Part shown: one piece after another, positions 1 through 6,429 of the stretch | Position numbering within the stretch: the stretch's first letter is position 1 | How the letters are laid out: every line of letters starts with the position of its first letter | Notes under the pieces: generated by a model | Database searches by the model: none | Seen by the model: only the letters and a program-made list of their open reading frames with translations | Told to the model about the DNA's origin: nothing | Made by a program: the position numbers and the translations under genes | DNA from: JBCCMA01 sp039026595 | GTDB lineage: Bacteria; Pseudomonadota; Gammaproteobacteria; Steroidobacterales; JBCCMA01 | Assembly (NCBI GenBank): GCA_039026595.1 | Contig: JBCCMA010000129.1 | Location: 1 to 10,281, forward strand | DNA length: 10,281 nucleotides | Direction: 5' to 3'

Positions 1-70
1 GACCCCCTATGCACCGTTCCACTGTGCGAGCCGACTCGAAACGTCTTCCTGCTCGCCGTCGCTGTCCTGA

Positions 71-92
71 AAACGTGATCCATTTCACACTA
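71..92. promoter_or_regulatory. CRP/FNR-family-like operator
   Basis: The core CGTGATCCATTTCACA (74-89) matches the CRP half-site pattern TGTGA-N6-TCACA at 9 of 10 fixed bases. Over 22 bases the match to the E. coli CRP consensus is 16 of 22 by my count, including the AAA on the left flank. It lies about 155-175 bases upstream of the photolyase start and about 75 upstream of the AT-rich promoter-like stretch, so it could activate that promoter from a distance or serve a divergent gene beyond the left edge. Binding is inferred from sequence only; an FNR/Dnr-type regulator is less likely because the half-sites are GTGA/TCAC rather than TTGAT/ATCAA. Confidence 0.45.
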
Positions 93-149
93 TTTCGCAA
101 CTGTCGGGGGAACAAACTCACATAAACCGAGCAATTGATCGCAGCGATA

Positions 150-198
150 ACATAATCAGATTCGTATATTTTTTAGATATTTAGCCGCCTCAGGCGAC
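150..198 (+). promoter_or_regulatory. AT-rich promoter-like stretch and dyad before photolyase
   Basis: Bases 150-182 are strikingly AT-rich compared with the rest of the window and include TATATT (165-170), one mismatch from the sigma-70 -10 box, and TAGATA (174-179). No convincing -35 box lies at 16-18 bases. TTGATC (135-140) is too far from TATATT (24 bases). Just downstream is an inverted repeat, CGCCT-C-AGGCG (186-196), with one further outer pair (G184/C198). It lies where a repressor could block initiation. The promoter call is tentative. Confidence 0.3.
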
Positions 199-246
199 AC
201 ATTGAGTGTGATAGTCTGCGGCGCCACGCCAACATGCAGGGCCGTT

Positions 247-1683
247 ATGTCGACCGCACCGATCATTGTCTGTTTCCGCCAGGATCTCCGTTTGAGCGAC
301 CATGCGGCTCTGTCTGCTGCGGCGAAAACCGACCGGCCGATTCTGCCGTGCTTTATTTACGACGATGCGTCGCCGGGGCCGTGGGTCCCGGGAGGGGCGA
401 GTCGATGGTGGCTGCATCACTCGCTCACATCGATTGCAGCCGATCTGGAGCAGTATGGCGTTTCGCTCGTGATCCGCCGGGGCGCGTGGGCGGACACGCT
501 CACCGAACTTGCGCATGAATGCGACGCGCATGCCGTGTATTGGACCCGGGGATACGAGCCGTGGTTTCGCGAACAGGAAGAAAAGCTCAGATCGACGCTT
601 CAGACGCGCGAGACGAAACGCTACCCGGGCGGCCTGTTGTTTGAACCGGAAGCGATCGAGACCGGCAGCGGGGGGCCATACAAGGTATTCACGCCGTTCT
701 GGAAAGCGTGTCTGAAGGTGGCCGAGCCGGGCGCGGTGCTGCCGGCACCAAAGAGCTTGAACGCGCTGACCGAGACGCCTTCATCACTGTCTGTCTGCGA
801 TCTTGACTTGCTTCCCACGAAACCGGACTGGTCCGGGGGACTCGCAGAAGCGTGGACACCCGGCGAGGCCGGGGCGCACGACCGGCTCAATGCATTTGCG
901 GAAGACCACATTGGCCAGTACGACGAACAGCGTGATCTGCCGGCCCGCCCGGGAACATCCATGCTGTCGCCGCATCTGCACCATGGCGAACTGTCTCCCC
1001 GTCAGGTCTGGCACGCCGCGCATGCCGCGGCCGTTGCAGGTCAACGCCAGGGCGGCATCGACGTCTTTCTTTCAGAGATCGGCTGGCGTGAATTCTCCTA
1101 CCACTTGCTGTTTCACTGGCCACACCTCCCAGAGCAACCGTTCCGCGAACAGTTCAGCGGCTTTGAGTGGCGCGAAGAGGCCCACGACCTCCGCGCCTGG
1201 CAGCGCGGACAGACCGGTATTCCCATCGTCGATGCGGGCATGCGTCAACTCTGGCACACCGGCTGGATGCACAATCGGGTGCGCATGATCGTGGCATCTC
1301 TGCTGGTCAAAAACGCGTTGATCCACTGGCGTGAAGGTGAGGATTGGTTCTGGGACACGCTGGTGGACGCGGACCTTGCGAGTAACGCAGCGGGGTGGCA
1401 ATGGGTCGCCGGCAGCGGCGCCGACGCCGCGCCTTACTTCCGTATATTTAACCCGGTCACGCAGTCCGCACGCTTTGATCCGGAGGGCGACTATCTTCGC
1501 CGCTGGGTGCCTGAAATCGCCAAACTGGGCAAAAAGCACATCCACGATCCAGGCAGCGCACCGGCCGACGTCTTGAAGGCAGCCGGCATCAAACTCGGCC
1601 AGACCTACCCTCGCCCCATGGTCGACCTGAAAGCGACGCGTCAGCGCGCTCTGGATACCTACAAGCGACTGCGCAGCGGCTGA
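247..1683 (+). CDS. phrB: Class I deoxyribodipyrimidine (CPD) photolyase
   Basis: This is a cytosolic flavoenzyme that uses blue or near-UV light to split cyclobutane pyrimidine dimers in DNA. The 478-residue product is close to the E. coli PhrB length (472). The N-terminal Rossmann-like antenna domain starts with IIVCFRQDLRLSDH (6-19). The C-terminal FAD domain carries IGWREFSYHLLFHWP (278-292), TGWMHNRVRMIVAS (338-351) and the FAD/DNA signature DADLASNAAGWQWVAGSG (374-391). Asn380 matches the flavin-facing Asn of E. coli, and Trp308, Trp361 and Trp384 match its W306/W359/W382 electron-transfer triad. ATG 247 is preferred over TTG 202 because homology begins almost at once after it and a GCAGGG sits 5 bases upstream. 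The antenna cofactor (MTHF or 8-HDF) cannot be settled by eye. The sigma factor gene follows after 38 bases. Confidence 0.93.
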   Translation: MSTAPIIVCFRQDLRLSDHAALSAAAKTDRPILPCFIYDDASPGPWVPGGASRWWLHHSLTSIAADLEQYGVSLVIRRGAWADTLTELAHECDAHAVYWTRGYEPWFREQEEKLRSTLQTRETKRYPGGLLFEPEAIETGSGGPYKVFTPFWKACLKVAEPGAVLPAPKSLNALTETPSSLSVCDLDLLPTKPDWSGGLAEAWTPGEAGAHDRLNAFAEDHIGQYDEQRDLPARPGTSMLSPHLHHGELSPRQVWHAAHAAAVAGQRQGGIDVFLSEIGWREFSYHLLFHWPHLPEQPFREQFSGFEWREEAHDLRAWQRGQTGIPIVDAGMRQLWHTGWMHNRVRMIVASLLVKNALIHWREGEDWFWDTLVDADLASNAAGWQWVAGSGADAAPYFRIFNPVTQSARFDPEGDYLRRWVPEIAKLGKKHIHDPGSAPADVLKAAGIKLGQTYPRPMVDLKATRQRALDTYKRLRSG

Positions 1684-1721
1684 CGCGTAATAGTTCAGCC
1701 AGCGCTGCGACTACTGGTTGG

Positions 1722-2231
1722 ATGAGCCGCCATCGCGAACACACACTGCGCCGCTGGCTGAAAGACCACGGCGCGATGATCGAACGCATCGCGTCGACGT
1801 ACGAGCGGCGGCCGGCGCTTGTGGCGGAGCTTACTCAGGATGTCGCGCTGGCCCTGTGGCGCGCCCTGCCCGACTTCCGCGCCGAAGCATCCGACCGTAC
1901 CTTTGTTGCACGCATTGCCCACAACGTGGGCATCAGCCACGTGCGGCGCGCCGTCGCACGCCCGCCCGGACTGTCCGACGACGCACTCGCACCGGTCGCC
2001 GACGAGGGGCCCTCACTCGAGCACATAACAGACCGCGCGCAGCAGCGCGCCCGGCTGCAGGGCGCGGTTCGCGCGCTCCCCTTGTCGCTGCGCGCCGTCA
2101 TGGCTCTGCACCTTGAGGGATTTAGCAACATCGAGATCGGTCACACGCTGTCCCTGTCACCCAACAATGTCGGGGTGCGCCTTGCGCGCGCCCGATCGCA
2201 GCTGAAAGCCGCACTGGAGTCGGCCCAATGA
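1722..2231 (+). CDS. ECF-type RNA polymerase sigma factor
   Basis: The 169-residue product has the two-domain layout of extracytoplasmic-function sigma factors, which direct RNA polymerase to a small set of stress or envelope promoters. Region 2 covers about residues 13-80 and contains LTQDVALALWRALPDFR (37-53), then an RTFVARIAHN-type stretch (59-68) and HVRR (73-76). Region 4 covers about 108-162, with ALPLSLRAVMALHLEGFS (118-135) and a helix-turn-helix of the NIEIGHTLSLSPNNVGVRLARAR type (136-158). There is no C-terminal extension. Its stop overlaps the next start as ATGA, which indicates translational coupling. The start ATG has only a weak GGTTGG before it; ATG 1776 is an alternative but would cut into region 2. 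The ECF subgroup and target promoters are unknown. Confidence 0.88.
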   Translation: MSRHREHTLRRWLKDHGAMIERIASTYERRPALVAELTQDVALALWRALPDFRAEASDRTFVARIAHNVGISHVRRAVARPPGLSDDALAPVADEGPSLEHITDRAQQRARLQGAVRALPLSLRAVMALHLEGFSNIEIGHTLSLSPNNVGVRLARARSQLKAALESAQ

Positions 2232-2821
2232 GCAATACGGATCTCGAACTGAAGTCACTTTGGCAAAGCGGCCCAACTGTCGATATCCACACGCTGCTGA
2301 GGCACGTTGCGCGCGAACGGCGACGTATGCAGGCGGTGTTGTGGGTCGAAATCGCCGCGTGTATCGCGTCCGTGGGGATGTTCGTTTATTACGACGCCGC
2401 CGGCGTGTTTGGCGAGCAGCGCTGGTTGGCTTGGGGCGTGATCGCAGTGTCGATGGTCGTGCAAATCTGGATGTGGCGCTGGCGACGCGGGCTGTGGAAC
2501 GCTACCACCCGCTCACCGCGAGAGCTTCTGACGCTGCAATTGTCGCGCGCCCGCGTCGGGCTTCGAATCGGGCGCTATTACGCCTATGGCACGCCCATCT
2601 GCACGCTGCTCGCCTTCGCGGGCGCACGGTTTATCGCGCCCAACGCGCCGGCCCTGTCGCTTTCTGTCTCTGCCCGGCTTGCGGTACTCGCCGGGCTTGC
2701 ATCGGTGATGATCGGCCTGACGGTGTGGGGATTTCGCATGATCCGGCGTTACCGAGATCAGATTGCCCACATCAACACGCAGCTCAAGGAGTTCGAACAC
2801 GAGGACCAACGCGCAAAATAA
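2228..2821 (+). CDS. Four-helix membrane protein, putative anti-sigma factor
   Basis: I do not recognise a named family. The 197-residue product has a soluble N-terminus of about 35 residues (DLELKSLWQSG at 5-15, then a basic stretch to 33). Four hydrophobic segments follow at about 36-56, 67-85, 118-137 and 149-169, and the protein ends in a charged, helix-prone cytoplasmic tail (170-197). Coupling to the ECF sigma gene by ATGA overlap, with its own GGAG 8 bases upstream, is the usual position of an anti-sigma factor, and the short N-terminal region before the first helix is where such proteins bind sigma. It has no HxxxCxxC zinc motif of the ZAS class. The anti-sigma role is inferred from position and topology only. 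Confidence 0.75.
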   Translation: MSNTDLELKSLWQSGPTVDIHTLLRHVARERRRMQAVLWVEIAACIASVGMFVYYDAAGVFGEQRWLAWGVIAVSMVVQIWMWRWRRGLWNATTRSPRELLTLQLSRARVGLRIGRYYAYGTPICTLLAFAGARFIAPNAPALSLSVSARLAVLAGLASVMIGLTVWGFRMIRRYRDQIAHINTQLKEFEHEDQRAK

Positions 2822-2876
2822 ACGAGCGACAAAAAAGTGTAATGAACCTTGAGCGCCCGCGACTACCGGTCTGAAC

Positions 2877-2898
2877 GCCACCCATCAAGCGTGGCTTT
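2877..2898 (+). other. Weak hairpin between membrane protein and hydrolase
   Basis: GCCAC (2877-2881) pairs with GTGGC (2891-2895) across a 9-base loop and is followed by TTT. It lies in the 94-base gap separating the sigma/membrane-protein pair from the hydrolase-exporter unit. The stem is too short to claim a terminator; it could attenuate read-through. Confidence 0.2.
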
Positions 2899-2915
2899 AG
2901 AAGGGACACCTCCCA

Positions 2916-4388
2916 TTGACAGACCGAAACTCAATTCGGCGCCCGCACGGATCGGTGCAGCAGCAGACCGCGCGAACTTGGCATGCAAACACCCTTGTCC
3001 GGACATTGCTTTACGTCGCTGGCGTCGCCTATCTCCTGTGGGCAGGCTGCGTGTGGCCCGCCACAACTGACTTCAAACCCTGTCACATCGACGACATACA
3101 GACGCAGGCCCAGTGCGCCTATCTCGATGTGCCGCTCGATTGGGCGGAACAAAGCGGCGACTCGCTCGACTTGTTTGTTGCCGTCGTCCCGCCAAGCGGC
3201 GGTGCCGTTACCGACGCTCCGATTTACGTACTGGCAGGCGGGCCCGGCCAGGCCGCCAGCGATCTTGGCGCGTTAATCAGTGGTGCGCTGGTCCCCGCTC
3301 GACGAGGTCGGGAGGTGATCCTGATCGACCAACGGGGTACCGGTAAAACCGCACCGTTCGATTGCGACGTGCCTTTGGACCTTTCCGCCGGCGGTGGCGA
3401 GACCGCGCGCAATTGTCTGGCCGCCGCGCAACACGACCCGCGCCACTTCGGCTCGGACGCCTTCATCAACGACATCCATGCGGTGCGTAACGCGCTTGGC
3501 CACAACACCATTCATATCTGGGGCGGCTCATACGGCACACGGGCGGCGCTGCTTTACCTCGCGCGATTCGAACACACCGTACAGAGCGTCGTGCTCGACG
3601 CCGTCGCTGCACCGGTCACACCCTACCTCGCACTGTCCACATCCTCGGCCGGCCGCGCACTGGAGCACACGCTGTCAGCATGCGCGTCGGACCCCGCGTG
3701 CGCCGACACGTTTGGCGATCTGGACGCGCAACTCGACAATCTGCTGACGGAGCTGGCGACCTCGCCACGGTCTGTTCCTATCAATGGCGCACAGGTCGAC
3801 GTGGATCATGAGTGGTTCCTCGGTGGCCTTCGCGGCGCGTTGTATTCCCCACAAAGCAGCGCGTGGATCCCGCTGGCGATCTCGCAATTTTCCGAGGGCA
3901 ACAGTGGCCCGTGGGCGGCCATGGCCGACGCAACCGCGGGGATCGTATCCGAGCTTTCACTCGGCACGCTGCTATCCGTTGCCTGCGGTGAAGAGGTCAC
4001 CCGCCTCGACGCCAAAGACAACACAACATCGGTGTTCGACGGTTTGTCGCTCGCGTTCTTCGATGAAGCCTGCGCCGTATGGCCGTCGGCCGCCCCTCCG
4101 CAAGAACACGCTCAGGCCGTTCACAGCGAGCGTCCGGTGCTGTTGCTCTCAGGAGAATTTGATCCGGTGACACCGCCGGCGTTTGCCGACGCCGCAGCCG
4201 CGGATCTCTCGCGGTCACGCCACCTCATCGTCCCCGACGGGGGGCACATCTCCACAGCGAGCGGCTGCATGCCCGAACTGATTGCCACATTTCTGGACAC
4301 ACTGGATCCGGCGGCGCTCGACCCGTCGTGCCTCGACAAACTGAAACGCACGCCGTTTCTGCTCGGCTCATCCGGCCCGGCGCCGTGA
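2916..4388 (+). CDS. Exported or membrane-anchored TAP-like alpha/beta hydrolase (S33-type)
   Basis: The 490-residue product belongs to the alpha/beta-hydrolase group related to tripeptidyl and prolyl aminopeptidases (MEROPS S33, TAP-like C-terminus), which remove N-terminal residues from short peptides. GGPGQ (108-112) is the oxyanion-hole motif and DQRGTG (138-143) follows. The nucleophile elbow is GGSYG (203-207, Ser205). Asp416 in GEFDPVTPP and His444 in DGGH complete the triad. One hydrophobic segment (about 28-44) near the N-terminus ends in WAGC (Cys45), so the enzyme probably acts outside the inner membrane. WAGC departs from a classic lipobox by its Trp, leaving lipoprotein versus anchor open. 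The start is TTG, supported by AAGGGA 9 bases upstream; I see no better in-frame ATG. The natA-like gene follows 24 bases later. Confidence 0.85.
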   Translation: MTDRNSIRRPHGSVQQQTARTWHANTLVRTLLYVAGVAYLLWAGCVWPATTDFKPCHIDDIQTQAQCAYLDVPLDWAEQSGDSLDLFVAVVPPSGGAVTDAPIYVLAGGPGQAASDLGALISGALVPARRGREVILIDQRGTGKTAPFDCDVPLDLSAGGGETARNCLAAAQHDPRHFGSDAFINDIHAVRNALGHNTIHIWGGSYGTRAALLYLARFEHTVQSVVLDAVAAPVTPYLALSTSSAGRALEHTLSACASDPACADTFGDLDAQLDNLLTELATSPRSVPINGAQVDVDHEWFLGGLRGALYSPQSSAWIPLAISQFSEGNSGPWAAMADATAGIVSELSLGTLLSVACGEEVTRLDAKDNTTSVFDGLSLAFFDEACAVWPSAAPPQEHAQAVHSERPVLLLSGEFDPVTPPAFADAAAADLSRSRHLIVPDGGHISTASGCMPELIATFLDTLDPAALDPSCLDKLKRTPFLLGSSGPAP

Positions 4389-4412
4389 GCGCCGTAAAGA
4401 AGGAGACATCCC

Positions 4413-5138
4413 ATGCTTGAAGCCCATCAACTCAGGAAGTCGTTCAAGGACATTCAAGCGGTGCGCGACGCAACGTTTTGCGCGCCGAACGGTGTGATAA
4501 CGGCGCTACTGGGCGCCAACGGGTCGGGCAAGACCACCACCCTTCGCATGCTGTGCGGCCTGATCACGCCGGACAGCGGTCATGTGCGCGTTGACGACCT
4601 GACCGTGGCCGATCAGCCCGGAGTCGCGCGTCGACGGCTTGGGGTCTTTCCCGATCCGTTCGGTCTTTATCCGCGCCTGACCGCCAGAGAGCACGTGCAG
4701 TATTTCGCCCGCTTCCATGGACTTCGCGGCCGCGCATTAAAAGACGCGATCGAGCGCGTGGCCGAGCGTCTGGATATGGCCGATCTGCTGGATCGACGAA
4801 CCGAAGGCTTTTCGCAGGGTCAGCGAATGAAGGTCGCGCTGGCCAGAACGCTGGTGCACGAACCCCGCCACGTGTTGCTGGACGAACCCACACGCGGTCT
4901 CGATGTGTTCAGCGTTCGCCTGCTGCGTCGTGTGCTTCGTTCCATGGCGGACGAGGGCGCGTGCGTACTGTTGTCTTCCCATTCGATGACAGACATCGAA
5001 TCGCTCGCCGATCACGTAGTGATTCTGGATGCTGGACGCGTCATCAGGACGGACACGCCCGCGGCGCTTCTCGCCAACACCGGTACCGTCTCGCTCGAGG
5101 ATGCCTTTGTTGAACTCACGCGCGCCCACGCCGCGTGA
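4413..5138 (+). CDS. natA: NatA-like ABC transporter ATP-binding protein
   Basis: This is the cytosolic ATPase subunit of an ABC-2 type exporter, 241 residues. Walker A is GANGSGKT (34-41), the signature motif is FSQGQ (133-137) in place of LSGGQ, Walker B is VLLDEPT (154-160), and the switch His is His190 in SSHSM. The stretch GVFPDPFGLYPRLTAREHV (77-95) resembles the NatA subgroup, and the usual Q-loop Gln appears to be replaced by Asp81. NatAB of Bacillus subtilis exports Na+, but many proteobacterial NatA-like proteins have unknown substrates. The start is secure: AAGGAG lies 7 bases upstream. The gene sits 24 bases after the hydrolase and 63 bases before the permease, so it is probably one transcript with both. 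Confidence 0.9.
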   Translation: MLEAHQLRKSFKDIQAVRDATFCAPNGVITALLGANGSGKTTTLRMLCGLITPDSGHVRVDDLTVADQPGVARRRLGVFPDPFGLYPRLTAREHVQYFARFHGLRGRALKDAIERVAERLDMADLLDRRTEGFSQGQRMKVALARTLVHEPRHVLLDEPTRGLDVFSVRLLRRVLRSMADEGACVLLSSHSMTDIESLADHVVILDAGRVIRTDTPAALLANTGTVSLEDAFVELTRAHAA

Positions 5139-5201
5139 TGTTGTATTGGACTCTCTCGCTTTGCTGCACAACTCACTAACAAAAAAAGAGACCCCAACAC
5201 C

Positions 5202-6365
5202 ATGTTTCTGACGCTCGTGAACATCGCGCACAAAGAACTCATCGACGCCCTCCGCGACCGGCGCAGCGTGGCCATTTCGCTGACCTTTGCCATCTTCGGG
5301 CCGGCGTTCCTGTACCTCATGCTGGATGGCCTCGCGAAAGACACCGCGCAATCTGGCGAGGTTCAGCTGGCCGTTGTCGGGGCCGAGGCGGCGCCCGCCC
5401 TGATTGACCACCTGGAACAAAATGGCGTGCAGCTCCACGCAGCCGAGACTGTGTCGCTCGCTCGCGCGCTCTTGAGTGACAAGGTCCGTACCATTCTCGA
5501 AGTGCCGTCCTTCTACGCCGATCACTACGCCGAGCGCCAACCCATTGCTCTTCGACTTACCGGCGATTTCAAAGACAGCGGCGCCAGCGGCGACGTGGCG
5601 CGCGTACGAAAGATCGTCGAGGCTTACGGATCGTTAGTGGCCAATGGCCGCCTGATCGCCGCCGGCATCGCACCGCCGCGCGTCAACCCCTTTCGTGTCC
5701 AGACCTATGACCTTTCGCGCGCCGGTGGACGGTCCGCTGCGATCACCAACTCACTGATCTACATGTTCCTGATTGCTGCGTTTGTCACCGGCGCATTCAT
5801 GACGGCCGACGCAGTGGCCGGCGAGCGCGAGCGTCATTCGCTGGAAGCGCTTCTCGTTCAGCCCGCCTCACCGCTGTCGCTGATCATCGGGAAGTGGCTG
5901 GCCTGTGGTGCGATTAGCGTGGTGGTGTCCATCGTCACTGTGGTCGTTGGCGCCGCGTTACTGACGCGCGCGCCGCTTGCTGAACTCGGTCTGCGCCTGA
6001 CTTTGGACACGAAAGCGGCCGTGCTGGCCTCTGTGGTACTGACGTCCCTGTCGCTCTTTGCGGTCGGACTGCAGGTCATGCTTGCCGCCCGTGCAAAAAC
6101 GTATCGTGAAGCGGGCATCTCCGGTCAGCTCACCGTGTTTCTGCCCGTGGCGGTGGCTGGCGCGCTGTTGCTGGGCCGCGATGATTTTGGCGTCGCGGCG
6201 CTGTACGCCCCCATCACGGGCCACGCGCTGCTGTTACGCGATACGTTTCTGGACGGTGCCGTGTCGCTCACGCAACTGGCGACGGTGACGCTGACCTCGA
6301 CGGCCGCTGTGGGCGCGATGCTGGTGGTCGGCGCGCGCTGGTTCGGGGATCACCAGCGCCTTTAG
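5202..6365 (+). CDS. natB: NatB-like ABC-2 family permease
   Basis: This is the membrane partner of the preceding ATPase, 387 residues. A cytoplasmic N-terminus with KELIDALRDRRS (11-22) leads into a first helix (about 23-45). A large extracytoplasmic domain (about 46-178) follows, then at least five hydrophobic segments (about 182-206, 225-255, 270-296, 308-325 and 357-378). The loop VAGERERHSLEALLVQPAS (205-223) and ARAKTYREA (296-304) match the NatB pattern (AGERERGTLEPLLLTP-like and a following KEAQ-like motif). The ribosome site is a modest AAGAGA 10 bases upstream of ATG. The substrate (Na+, peptide or other) cannot be read from the sequence. No CPBP-type protease domain is fused to it, unlike some NatB homologues. 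Confidence 0.87.
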   Translation: MFLTLVNIAHKELIDALRDRRSVAISLTFAIFGPAFLYLMLDGLAKDTAQSGEVQLAVVGAEAAPALIDHLEQNGVQLHAAETVSLARALLSDKVRTILEVPSFYADHYAERQPIALRLTGDFKDSGASGDVARVRKIVEAYGSLVANGRLIAAGIAPPRVNPFRVQTYDLSRAGGRSAAITNSLIYMFLIAAFVTGAFMTADAVAGERERHSLEALLVQPASPLSLIIGKWLACGAISVVVSIVTVVVGAALLTRAPLAELGLRLTLDTKAAVLASVVLTSLSLFAVGLQVMLAARAKTYREAGISGQLTVFLPVAVAGALLLGRDDFGVAALYAPITGHALLLRDTFLDGAVSLTQLATVTLTSTAAVGAMLVVGARWFGDHQRL

Positions 6366-6407
6366 CGCGCCACGCCACGCCGGCCCAGAGCCGGGAAACT
6401 GGCGCGC
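6365..6407 (+). terminator. Nested inverted repeat after the permease gene
   Basis: GCGCGCCA (6365-6372) is perfectly complementary to TGGCGCGC (6400-6407). The 27 bases between hold a second stem, CCGGC (6380-6384) with GCCGG (6390-6394), around a 5-base loop. The structure begins on the last base of the natB-like stop codon, where a transcript end would be expected. It has no following T-run, so a Rho-independent terminator of the standard kind is not shown; it could be an RNA 3'-end stabiliser or a pause site. Confidence 0.4.
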
Positions 6408-6429
6408 CGTTCGTGTGTCACAGTAGGGT

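Noticed and set aside
1..83. Divergent gene start on the minus strand (ATG at 83)
   Set aside because: The frame is open for 27 codons to the edge but has no ribosome site and no recognisable protein pattern, so it cannot be supported from this window.
101..116. LexA box before the photolyase
   Set aside because: CTGT is present at 101-104, but there is no ACAG eight bases later.
135..168. RpoE-type promoter (TTGATC then CGTATA) before phrB
   Set aside because: The spacing is 22 bases, too long for the 16-18 usual for ECF-dependent promoters. GGAAC at 109-113 likewise lacks a -10 partner at the right distance.
202..246. Upstream TTG start adding 15 residues to the photolyase
   Set aside because: The added residues do not resemble photolyase N-termini, and homology begins right after ATG 247, which has a better-placed purine-rich site.
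2842..2874. Ten-codon leader frame (ATG 2842) before the hydrolase
   Set aside because: It has no ribosome site, no regulatory codon pattern, and sits in a region better explained as an intergenic gap.
4737..5540. Long minus-strand open frame (267 codons) opposite natA/natB
   Set aside because: It spans two well-supported genes and their gap, and its translation is basic, low-complexity and unlike any family. It is a GC-rich shadow frame.
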